DNA from: Reichenbachiella agarivorans
Lineage (GTDB): Bacteria > Bacteroidota > Bacteroidia > Cytophagales > Cyclobacteriaceae
NCBI RefSeq assembly: GCF_025502585.1
Contig: NZ_CP106679.1
Span: 3,069,501-3,133,500 of the forward strand
Direction of reading: 5' to 3'
Length of the DNA stretch: 64,000 nt
A model generated the notes under the pieces. That model was given only the letters and a program-made list of their open reading frames with translations, was not told the origin of the DNA and did no database searches. The stretch's first letter is position 1. Each line of letters starts with the position of its first letter. Below are positions 35,001-42,513 of this stretch, one piece after another. The translations under genes were made by a program, and so were the position numbers.

Positions 35001-36224
35001 AGTAGTGGATTTGAGAAAAGAACAGTCACCTGGCTGGATGTAAAGAACTCATTGAAACCCAATGAGGTGGCATTGGAAATGATCAGATTTAGAGTATTTG
35101 ACCATACTTTTTCTGATGATTCTATCATGTACGCTGTGTTGTATATCAAGAATGAAGGAAAGAGAAGTGCTCCAGGTTTGATTCTCCTCAAAAATGGTAA
35201 GGACTTGGAAACCAAATATTTGAAATACTATAGAAATAGTATTCGATACAGAGTGGATGATCCTAAGTCTTATGAAAATTTCTGGAAACCAATTCAAGAT
35301 GTGGTAGGTAATCCAGGTAAGATATACTTGTCGGCGGATGGTGTGTATAATCAGATCAATCTGGAAGCGATCAAACTAGAAGATGATAGTTATGTGTTGG
35401 ATAAATCAAACATTATTTTGATCAGTAACACCAAGGATTTGTTCTTTGATAAAGTCACAACAAGGATTACGCAACAAGCCAATACAGCGTCAATGTTTGG
35501 AGACCCTAAATACTACGTGGCTACCTCTCCAGGAGAGTGGACAGGACGAGCTGCAATGCGTGGAGGTAACCCTGATGTAATAGGTAGGCTATATGGTACC
35601 GCAGAAGAGGTAGATGGCCTCAAGGGTATGCTCAGACGAGATGGATGGGTGACTGAGGAATTCAAGCAAGAAAAGGCCACTGAACAGGCCGTCAAGGACA
35701 TGAATAATCCTAAGATATTCCATATTGCTACCCATGGTTTCTTCCAGCCAGATGCTAACTTGACTGACGAAGACATCGCATTGAATGAAAATGCTGCTGC
35801 ACAAAACCCTCTGTTGAAAACAGGTTTGTTAATGGCTGGAGCAGGAGATATCTTGAATGAAACCAAGTCTAATTTTAACATCGAGGATGGTATTCTTACT
35901 GCCTATGAGGCAATGAACCTAAATTTGGATAAAACGGATTTAGTGGTTCTTTCTGCCTGTGAGACAGGGCTAGGGGAAATAGAGGCAGGTGAAGGTGTCT
36001 ATGGTCTACAGAGAGCCTTTCTAGTGGCTGGAGCGAGGACAATCATCATGTCACTGTTCAAAGTGTCTGATGAGGCAACTCAGAAGCTAATGGTTAAATT
36101 CTACTCCAAATGGTTGACTACTGGAGACAAGAGATCAGCCTTCATAGAAGCGAAGCAAGAAATCAGAGATGAATACAAAGACCCTATTTTCTGGGGACCA
36201 TTTATTATGATTGGGTTGGATTAA
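32010..36224 (+). CDS. Large secreted TPR protein with CHAT (caspase-like) domain
   Basis: A 1404-residue exported protein, among the largest in the window. The signal peptide is residues 1-21 (YLFLMIVLSAFSVSAQ). About residues 25-880 are helical TPR repeats, with well-formed units such as YAEAEKNIEIAIAILKNS and YDQAEENINRSEKL. The CHAT domain occupies about 1060-1404. Its predicted dyad is intact: H1242 in IATHGFF and C1317 in SACETG, with EIEAGEGVYGLQRAFLVAGA after it and the end DPIFWGPFIMIGLD. Like the protein at 4.0-6.7 kb it would act as a protease or scaffold outside the cytoplasm. It has its own promoter and terminator, so it is expressed alone. No neighbour suggests its substrate. 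Confidence 0.9.
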   Translation: MRIVKTYLFLMIVLSAFSVSAQTKYDKKLEKADEAYELGQYNSARAEIEKIKKQSTKKLGATNDFLPIAYIKEAKYDVALGMLGNIDASVTKGLELSATINGEESEVHALLLKEATEVMIQYGNYVTAKKYLDLAKPILRGAGMDEDLAASMDVLEAQILVGRGFYTEAIKLINEKMPFYLQRALNEEGRRSAVRERKRELARMMIFKGNAYRQMGNYLSADSSFVYADTWINKNLGKADILYSENQYWNTYLLEENGLEIGSVVDLYEKAYTHTIRKYAPSHYVTIMIQERLIKSYIKNGNSGKLKTQEELFRKTIKAEYGKNSMNSLMLKTLNYDVLMGGKDVGLENDVATILNSESLIPKYHPKRIEMLEFANKIALINGRNDNSYMYLKNIAQIKEVLYGKESPQYNLTMVHMANYYVDYTEKFAEALDIYSTSWDQIVKKEITEGHLDYVDILDHQAIFYEENDQYDKASEILDIALEASRRKYDNQDPAYALELDKIANLQYKIGKYAEAEKNIEIAIAILKNSDTDFAPAYYAQSLITQATLLAIKGEYDQAEENINRSEKLQSQGVRTVETSGIEIADELAEVFLDIGRYKEAEKLIDEDLKRKERRFGTNSRHLDDPLVLKSRIKMTLGDYTQAEQFAQRANDITTGIFGKESSKVTNSMMALAKVNTLVGDYETAIDILEKVVDIRETQFGRDHIDVARAVSELALVKFYNNEPLAEVEDLFLRAEKIIGKKLGASNPTYATILKNLAILYIADGRYNSAISFLDEAGAIWSKKIGVRNNVNAASISVLKGDIFYNKKEYSKADSYYEEAKKMYSKFFSTSHPEYVKVQSKLSKTYFMNGDIKRSQVALEDVLSNYSLFIQEYFPALSEREKAKFWNTIKSDYEFYNTLVINYNRKNDEMIGNLYNNALLTKALLLSSSIKIRQRILSSGDEELKAIYQDWEAKKDLLTKVLSMSSDQLMQAGIDGPSLLGQVEDLEKRLSEKSEDFSSGFEKRTVTWLDVKNSLKPNEVALEMIRFRVFDHTFSDDSIMYAVLYIKNEGKRSAPGLILLKNGKDLETKYLKYYRNSIRYRVDDPKSYENFWKPIQDVVGNPGKIYLSADGVYNQINLEAIKLEDDSYVLDKSNIILISNTKDLFFDKVTTRITQQANTASMFGDPKYYVATSPGEWTGRAAMRGGNPDVIGRLYGTAEEVDGLKGMLRRDGWVTEEFKQEKATEQAVKDMNNPKIFHIATHGFFQPDANLTDEDIALNENAAAQNPLLKTGLLMAGAGDILNETKSNFNIEDGILTAYEAMNLNLDKTDLVVLSACETGLGEIEAGEGVYGLQRAFLVAGARTIIMSLFKVSDEATQKLMVKFYSKWLTTGDKRSAFIEAKQEIRDEYKDPIFWGPFIMIGLD

Positions 36225-36250
36225 ATTCTGATTTGATCAGGTTATATAAA

Positions 36251-36296
36251 AAGCAAGAGGCTGTCTCAAAAGTATGAGACAGCCTTTTGCTTTTTA
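36251..36296 (+). terminator. Terminator of the CHAT gene, GGCTGTCTCA type
   Basis: GGCTGTCTCA (36259-36268), a 6-base loop and the complement (36275-36284), flanked by AAAGCAAGA/TTTTGCTTT that extend the stem, with a T run. The same 10-bp stem recurs at 49479-49504. Confidence 0.88.
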
Positions 36297-36512
36297 TAGC
36301 TAGCTTGCATCGAGCAGAGCACAATAGCTATTAGAATGAAAATAGATAGCGATACAAGTGATTAGATATTTCTCACAGTGTTTTGTTATCAGTAGAGAGG
36401 GTCAATGTGATTCAAACATGCAAAAATATTTTACACATTGAATAAACTGAGTTCGATTTTAAATAGCCCTTGAAGGGTTTTCTGCTCCTTTTATTTTGCT
36501 CTCTCTTAGCCT

Positions 36513-36550
36513 ACAAAAATAGCATCAGGATGCTCCTGATGCTATTTTGT
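36513..36550. terminator. Hairpin, probable terminator of the lipoprotein gene on the minus strand
   Basis: AGCATCAGGA and TCCTGATGCT pair around a 3-base loop, extended by ACAAAAAT/ATTTTGT with one bulged A. It can work on both strands. The minus-strand lipoprotein gene ends about 100 bases before it. Confidence 0.7.
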
Positions 36551-36656
36551 GTTATGTACTTCTTAATCTGACAACTGATAGATAGATACTAGCGCCGCGT
36601 ATCTAATAATGCAAAAAGTGCTGTCGATTAATTTCACACTGAGGTGAATTCATACA

Positions 36657-38120
36657 TTACAATTCTGAATGATCTGCAGCTAGTGTCGTGTAACTACCAA
36701 TTAGAGCTCCTCCTTCGGTGGTTATATTAAAAGTGACCGTATAATCTCCATTCTCAATGCTCAACTCTATACTGCCGCCTGTTGCATAGTAACGATGCTG
36801 TCCGTTACACGTTGCTACTTCAGTTGTTTCATTATTAAATGAAAGCGTTTCACCATTGAATGCATAGGTTCCAGAGATAATTTCTTCTGTAGATAATAGT
36901 TCAATATTGATGTTAAAATCCTGTACATCACCATTGTGTCTATGTAAGGAAATAATAAGATAGCTGATTCCTTCAAAATCATAAGACATAGAACTAGCTC
37001 CACTGATTTCGTACTCGGCACTATTGAAAGTCACCGTTGGGACAGGTTCAGTGACTGTTACTATGAGCTCACCTATGATGCCTGATCCGTCATTGGCAGT
37101 AGCCGTGATCTTGCAGGTTCCTGCTGATACACCTGTTATGAGACCGTCGGTTGTTACGGTAGCATTGTCGTTTTCAGCAGTCCAGGTTACTGTCATGTCA
37201 GTCGCATCTGCTGGCAGTACTGTAGCTGATAGCTGTGTAGTACTACCTACTTCTACCGTTTCTGTGCCTGTGAGAGTGATGTCTGTTACCAGGTTTGAAA
37301 CCAGTGTCACTTCTCTAGGAGTACTATAAACATATTCACCATCTTGTATGGCATAGGCGAAGACATAGTAAGTCGAATTGGTAGTTAAGTCTGTAATTGT
37401 CACGTCAAAATTATCAGCATCATCGTCAGATGCAATATGAACTCTGTCTGCAGAGCCTTTCTTGATATAGGCCACTCCATATTCAGTAGCTTCAGGATCA
37501 CCTCCCAGAGCAGAGTTTCCTACCACGGTAAAGGAAGTAGCAGTCTGCTCTGTTATTTCCGTACCGATATTGACGGCTACTGTCTTTAACCCTTCTTCTT
37601 CCTCTTCGGATATCCCTTTCTTAACATCTTCTCCTTTTATTTCTTGAGTAGCATCTGCACAGGAGGAATAGGTCAAAACAACACTTTCAATTGCAAATGA
37701 TTTAACCAAGTCTTTTATTACATCTCCATCTTGAGTTGCTTGAAAAAGAATTTTAGATTGAGTGCCATGATCACCTTTTTTGATTTCGAATTCGACTCTA
37801 TCCGTCTTTTTTTCCGTAGGCTCATAGTTACCTTCTTCATTAGCAATTAGTTCCTCAAATGAATAGGTTGCAGTAACTAGCACATCACGATCAAAAGTTG
37901 ACTTTGCCGCATAATAGGAATCACCATAATAAGAATAGTTATCATATACTGCTCCTCCGGCATATACATATAAAATGTAGCTTGTTGAATTATCTCCTAT
38001 TGTAACCTCATCATTAAGATTGCTGCAATTTGATTCTGAACCCACTTTATCTTCATCCCAACAGCTCGTCAGTATTGTTAAGGGAATTATAAATAGAAGA
38101 TTTAATGCAAATTTTTTCAT
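36657..38120 (-). CDS. Big_2-type Ig-like surface lipoprotein
   Basis: A 487-residue lipoprotein. The signal peptide ends in a lipobox (LTILTSC), with the acylated cysteine followed by WDEDK. An acidic run right after the cysteine resembles the lipoprotein export signal of Bacteroidota, so surface exposure is likely. About residues 30-170 are a domain I do not recognise, about 185-275 resemble a fibronectin-like module (TEYGVAYIKKG, STYYVFAYAIQDG), and about 280-355 form a Big_2 Ig-like domain (VEVGSTTQLSATVLPADATD, WTAENDNATVTTDG-LITGVSAGTCKITAT). The C-terminal region is a further beta domain. Adhesion or structural role is possible. Monocistronic on the minus strand. Confidence 0.82.
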   Translation of the reverse strand: MKKFALNLLFIIPLTILTSCWDEDKVGSESNCSNLNDEVTIGDNSTSYILYVYAGGAVYDNYSYYGDSYYAAKSTFDRDVLVTATYSFEELIANEEGNYEPTEKKTDRVEFEIKKGDHGTQSKILFQATQDGDVIKDLVKSFAIESVVLTYSSCADATQEIKGEDVKKGISEEEEEGLKTVAVNIGTEITEQTATSFTVVGNSALGGDPEATEYGVAYIKKGSADRVHIASDDDADNFDVTITDLTTNSTYYVFAYAIQDGEYVYSTPREVTLVSNLVTDITLTGTETVEVGSTTQLSATVLPADATDMTVTWTAENDNATVTTDGLITGVSAGTCKITATANDGSGIIGELIVTVTEPVPTVTFNSAEYEISGASSMSYDFEGISYLIISLHRHNGDVQDFNINIELLSTEEIISGTYAFNGETLSFNNETTEVATCNGQHRYYATGGSIELSIENGDYTVTFNITTEGGALIGSYTTLAADHSEL

Positions 38121-38344
38121 TCCAGTATAGTATTAAAGTTTATGATTTCGATGAAATCCGGTTTAAAAATTGAGTAATAAATAAGGGATTGAATAGTGAT
38201 ATTCTACAGAGGGGATAGGCAAAATTAGATAGCTTTATTGAAAAATAAATTATTCTTATTTCACCTGCTGAGAAAAAATGATAAGGAATTCGATCAATGC
38301 TGTTTTTTGATCGATTAATGAAATTCTTGTCAGATTATGTGAGT

Positions 38345-41300
38345 CTAAGCCAGTTCTTTCAAATCCACAGGGACGACTCTGGATACACCTTGTTCTACCA
38401 TAGTGACACCATAGATGATGTCTGTAGTAGACATGGTGCGTTTGTTGTGTGTGACGATGATGAACTGCGACTCACCTGAGAAATCTCGGATGATGTTGTT
38501 GAACTTGTCGATGTTGGCATCATCGAGTGGTGCATCGACCTCATCGAATATACAGAACGGTGCTGGTTTGATCAAGTAGATTGCAAACAGGAGCGAAGTG
38601 GCTGTCAACGTTTTCTCTCCTCCAGAGAGTTGGTTGATGGATAGTGGTCTCTTGCCTTTTGGTTTTGCAACTATCTCGATAGAAGAGTCCAAGGGATTGT
38701 CAGGATCAGACAGGAAGAGGTCGCACTGATCTTCATCTGTAAAGAGCGATCTAAATACCCTGATAAAATTGGTTTTGATGCTCTCAAAAGCCTCTAAGAA
38801 GGTCACCTTGGCTACATCATTGATTTCATCTATGGTGGACATCAGAGATTCTTTGGCTTTGGTCAAATCATCCTTTTGTGCGGTGATGAAATCATGTCTT
38901 TGCTTGATCTCTTCATACGCTTCCATCGCCATTGGATTGATTGGACCCATGGTTTCCAATCGATTTTTGAGCTTATCTACCCTGTCTCTTAGTTCAGTTT
39001 CATCTAGGCCTTCTACCTTTTTGAGATTTTCATTTTCTTCTTCACTGTCGATGAGCAATTGGTCTATATCTACTTTAAACTCTACAGAGAGTCTTTCTTT
39101 GATTCCACTCAGTTCTAGGCGCGTCTCGTTGAGCGAATTTTGAATCATCATGATTCGTTCGTCATTGTTTTCTCGTTCACGTTGCACTTCGCGGGTTCCT
39201 TTTTCGACGGTTTCTATTTGCTCACGCTCTGCATAGTATTGTTTTTCAGCTTCTGTGACACCCAGTTCTATACTTTCCTTTTCCTCATACATTTCGATCA
39301 ATTGATCGTCATTGGAGTCGGTTTTTTCTATCAGTTGTCTGATCTCTTCATCGGTCATCTTGAGGTCGCTTTGGTTTTTGGCGATTCTCTCCTTAGATGA
39401 TTCCAGGGTCGAAGTTTTGTGTGCAATCTCTTGCGTGATACTTGATACCTTATTTTGTTGCTGATGAAAGACTATGTTTTCTTGATTAAACGCGGAAGAT
39501 TTTTCGTTGAGTAAGTCATTGAAAGACGCAATCTCTTCTTTGAAATTGTAGTTTTTTGACTCCAGCTCGTTCAAAATTTTCTGCTCGGAGATTTGTTTGG
39601 GTTCCAGTTCTGCAATTTCGTCTTGTAAAGCAGAGATTTTGTCAAGGATGTCTTCACTTTTGAGCTCATTCTCAGATAGGAGAGTGGAGTATTGCTCTTG
39701 TTTGGTAGTGAGTGAAATGTACTCCTCGTTGACTTTGTTCAAGTCATACTGTACCAGTTCGAGTTCTTCACTATAACTGCTCGCTTTGAATCTTTCTAAG
39801 TCTCCTGTTTTTTCCTCTAGGTTTTGTTTTACCTCGTCAAGTTTACTCGTGAGGTTTTTGATTGTAAGGGATAATTTTTCGAGGTTTTTTGCTCGTCCTA
39901 TTTTCTTGCCTTCAAACAATCCAATAGAACCTCCAGAGATGCTGTAGTTGCGGTTGATGATCTTTCCACTTTTGGTGATGAGGACAGCGTTTTTACTCTC
40001 TACCTTTCCACTCTCATTGGTCGTGATATAGACATTGTCCAAAATATGGCCTATGAGCTTTTTGTATTTTTGATCATACTCAACCACTTCAGTGGCTGGA
40101 ATGGCATTTTCTAGTAGTTCGGACTGGCTGGGATGGAAGTTTTCGAATCGATCCAGAATGAAGAAATGCGCCTTGCCTTTGGCTGCATCACTGAGGATGT
40201 TGACTGCTTTGAAGGCTTCTGCTTCTGTCTCCACAATGTAGTAGTTCATGTACGGTTCGAGGTAGTTTTCGACCGTGACTCTGTACTCTTCTGGACAAGT
40301 CAATACATCAGAGAGGAGGGGCGCATTTTTGCTCCATCCTTTTTCCTTTTTGAGGAACTTGATGGCTTCTGGAAAACCCTCAAGGTTGTCTACCAAAGAT
40401 TTGGTCAGACTGTATTCGTTTTGCGAGGCGTCTAGCTTGCGGTTGACTTGCTGGAGTTCTTCGCGGATTACTTCTACGGTTTTTTCCGAATGTTTGATTC
40501 TGTTTTTGAGTTCCTCATCTTTTGACTTGAGGTACTCGTACTCCTCTTGTTTGATTTTTTTCTGACTTTCTACTTCCTTGATTCGATGCTCGAACCCTCG
40601 GAGATTTTCAGTCCTAGAGCTGCTGTCATTGGTAGCTTTCTCCAGTTCTTGTTTGAGTGTACTGAGCTGGATGTTTTTGATCTCCAGCGATTTGCTTAGT
40701 TGGTAGACTTCTTCCTTTTTTTGGATGAAATTTTCATTGAGAATTTCACCTTGTTTTTTTAGTTCAGCATTGGTTTCTTTTTCCTTCTCGTATTCACTTT
40801 GCAGTGTATTGAGTTTGTAGGTGATTTCGTTAAGAAGCTTTTCCGAAGTAGATCTTTCGTTTTCGAGACTGGCTATACTGAATGCTGACCTTTCACTGCT
40901 TTTTCGGTCTTGCTCAATGAGTTCCTTGAGGTTGTCACTTTTGTCATTGAGGAATCTCAACCTCTCGTTTTTGATTTTTTTCTCACTCTCGTACGATCTG
41001 ATTTTTTGTACGTGTTCGTTAAGTGTTTTTTGGCGTGTAACGAGTAATTTTTCTTTGACGATCAGTTCTGCTTTTGCTTTTTCGAGCAAGGCGTCTTTTT
41101 CAGAGAGTTGCTTGTTGAGACTGATTTTTAGGTCATTGCATGTTTGAATTGATTTGTTGAGCTCGCTCAAACGGTTTTTTTGGTGATGGACTGTTTTTTT
41201 GGCCAGCTCGACACTGAAGACCTTGTAGTCTTCTTTGATCTCATAATATTTTTCAGCTTGTTTTGCCTGTTTTTCTAGCGATTTGAGGTTTTTTTCAATT

Positions 41301-41890
41301 TCGAACAGCAAGTCTTCTACACGTTCCAAATCTGCATCTGTGTCACTCAGTTTTCGCATGGTTTCTTTTTTGCGAATCTTGAATTTGGAAATCCCAGCTG
41401 CTTCTTCAAACAGCCCTCTGCGTGAGTTGTCCTTGTCATTGAGGATATTGTCTACCATACCTAGCTCAATGATCGCATAGCTGTTGGATGCGATGCCTGT
41501 ATCAAGGAATAGGCTTGTGATGTCCTTGAGTCGGCAAGTGACCCCATTGAGTTGGTATTCACTTTCACCTGATCGGTAGTATCGTCTGGTGATGGTGACA
41601 TTAGAGTATTCTGTAGGGAGTAGATTTTTGGTGTTTTTGAACGAAAGAGAGACCTCAGCCATCTGGGTAGCCTTTCGGTTTTTGGTGCCGTTGAAAATGA
41701 TGTTCTCCATCTTTTCAGATCGGAGAGACTTGACTTTCTGCTCTCCCAAAACCCAGCGTATAGAATCTACCACATTGGATTTTCCGCAACCATTTGGTCC
41801 TACGATTCCAGTGATTCCTTCGTCAAAATTGATAACTACTCTGTCACCAAAACTTTTGAACCCCTTGATCTCTAATTTGGTTAATTGCAT
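38345..41890 (-). CDS. smc: Chromosome segregation protein SMC
   Basis: An 1181-residue SMC protein that compacts and organises the chromosome as an ATP-driven dimer with ScpA and ScpB. The N-terminal head has FKSFGDRVVI and Walker A GPNGCGKSN (31-39). Long coiled coils run from about 165 to 500 and from about 665 to 1010. The hinge is at about 510-650, with LLSDVLTCPEEYRVTVENYL. The C-terminal head has the signature LSGGEKTLTA and Walker B FCIFDEVDAPLDD, and the end TTDIIYGVTMVEQGVSR. Length is normal. No scpA or scpB is next to it. The gene starts its own transcript, divergent from a membrane-anchored protein gene. Confidence 0.97.
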   Translation of the reverse strand: MQLTKLEIKGFKSFGDRVVINFDEGITGIVGPNGCGKSNVVDSIRWVLGEQKVKSLRSEKMENIIFNGTKNRKATQMAEVSLSFKNTKNLLPTEYSNVTITRRYYRSGESEYQLNGVTCRLKDITSLFLDTGIASNSYAIIELGMVDNILNDKDNSRRGLFEEAAGISKFKIRKKETMRKLSDTDADLERVEDLLFEIEKNLKSLEKQAKQAEKYYEIKEDYKVFSVELAKKTVHHQKNRLSELNKSIQTCNDLKISLNKQLSEKDALLEKAKAELIVKEKLLVTRQKTLNEHVQKIRSYESEKKIKNERLRFLNDKSDNLKELIEQDRKSSERSAFSIASLENERSTSEKLLNEITYKLNTLQSEYEKEKETNAELKKQGEILNENFIQKKEEVYQLSKSLEIKNIQLSTLKQELEKATNDSSSRTENLRGFEHRIKEVESQKKIKQEEYEYLKSKDEELKNRIKHSEKTVEVIREELQQVNRKLDASQNEYSLTKSLVDNLEGFPEAIKFLKKEKGWSKNAPLLSDVLTCPEEYRVTVENYLEPYMNYYIVETEAEAFKAVNILSDAAKGKAHFFILDRFENFHPSQSELLENAIPATEVVEYDQKYKKLIGHILDNVYITTNESGKVESKNAVLITKSGKIINRNYSISGGSIGLFEGKKIGRAKNLEKLSLTIKNLTSKLDEVKQNLEEKTGDLERFKASSYSEELELVQYDLNKVNEEYISLTTKQEQYSTLLSENELKSEDILDKISALQDEIAELEPKQISEQKILNELESKNYNFKEEIASFNDLLNEKSSAFNQENIVFHQQQNKVSSITQEIAHKTSTLESSKERIAKNQSDLKMTDEEIRQLIEKTDSNDDQLIEMYEEKESIELGVTEAEKQYYAEREQIETVEKGTREVQRERENNDERIMMIQNSLNETRLELSGIKERLSVEFKVDIDQLLIDSEEENENLKKVEGLDETELRDRVDKLKNRLETMGPINPMAMEAYEEIKQRHDFITAQKDDLTKAKESLMSTIDEINDVAKVTFLEAFESIKTNFIRVFRSLFTDEDQCDLFLSDPDNPLDSSIEIVAKPKGKRPLSINQLSGGEKTLTATSLLFAIYLIKPAPFCIFDEVDAPLDDANIDKFNNIIRDFSGESQFIIVTHNKRTMSTTDIIYGVTMVEQGVSRVVPVDLKELA

Positions 41891-41915
41891 GCGGTTTTTA
41901 AAAATTCAGAATCGA

Positions 41916-41923
41916 CAAATTTA
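41916..41923 (-). promoter_or_regulatory. -7 box of smc
   Basis: TAAATTTG on the minus strand matches TAnnTTTG exactly, 26 bases before the smc ATG at 41890. The expected start site would leave a short leader of about 18 bases. No good TTG at -33. Confidence 0.4.
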
Positions 41924-41946
41924 AATTAATTCCTTAGATTTGGTTC

Positions 41947-42513
41947 ATGGATGATTCTAATATTTTATACTACATTGTATTGGGTGCTATTTACCTTCTT
42001 TCTCGATTTTTGAAGAAAAAGAAACCAGAAGATGTAGCACAGGAATCTACAGAAGATACCCAACAACCAACGCCTTCTTCACGTCCCAAAGATCAGCCTT
42101 CTTTCGAAGACTTGTTCAAACAAATTACGGGAGAAAGTTATGTGCCTGTCAAGGAAAGGTCTGCCCAGGAACGCAACGTGATTGAACGCCAAGTTGAGGC
42201 ACGTCAAGCCGTAGTAGAGGCAGAACGTCATGTCAAAGAGCAAACTGTATTGTCAGAAGTCGTCAAGCCTGTATCAAAACCGAGGACGTTTCAGGATAGA
42301 GCGGTGGCTCAACCTCAAAAGCATTTTGCTAAACCTAAGACCTTTGAAGAGAGAACCGATCGTGACAAACCGATAGTTTTTGCTAGATCTGAGAAATTTG
42401 CAATTCAACAAGAAGACGATGAATTCAGAGAAGATTTGTTGGATATGCTGGCAGAAGAAGACGGTGCAAAAAAGGCCTTCGTTTTGGGGGAGATATTTGA
42501 TCGCAAGTACTAG
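41947..42513 (+). CDS. Small membrane-anchored hypothetical protein
   Basis: A 188-residue protein I cannot assign to a named family. One N-terminal membrane helix (ILYYIVLGAIYLLSRFL) is followed at once by KKKK, so the rest faces the cytoplasm. The body is polar and repetitive, with PQ-, E- and KP-rich stretches such as the two related segments KPRTFQDR and KPKTFEER. The C-terminal end (FREDLLDMLAEEDGAKKAFVLGEIFDRKY) is compact and is the part likely to be conserved in Bacteroidota. It diverges from smc and shares its stop codon bases with nadE (convergent overlap at 42510-42513). Confidence 0.75.
   Translation: MDDSNILYYIVLGAIYLLSRFLKKKKPEDVAQESTEDTQQPTPSSRPKDQPSFEDLFKQITGESYVPVKERSAQERNVIERQVEARQAVVEAERHVKEQTVLSEVVKPVSKPRTFQDRAVAQPQKHFAKPKTFEERTDRDKPIVFARSEKFAIQQEDDEFREDLLDMLAEEDGAKKAFVLGEIFDRKY

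Larger units (their letters stand above)
36225..36656 (+). other. Gene-free region with two terminators
   Basis: The 430 bases hold two stem-loops (36251-36296 and 36513-36550) and no supported ORF. The rest is AT-rich without visible structure. Confidence 0.7.

Noticed and set aside
37024-37329. 101-codon plus-strand ORF opposite the Big_2 lipoprotein
   Set aside because: Low-complexity Val/Ser/Thr-rich antisense of the Ig-like repeats; no independent evidence.
38290-38314. Hairpin TCGATCAA...TTGATCGA downstream of smc
   Set aside because: Eight-bp AT-rich stem without a T tract on the smc strand; not a supported terminator.
41935-41942. TAGATTTG box before the membrane-anchored protein gene
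   Set aside because: An exact -7 consensus, but the predicted start site would fall at or after the ATG at 41947, so it is not a usable promoter unless the transcript is leaderless.
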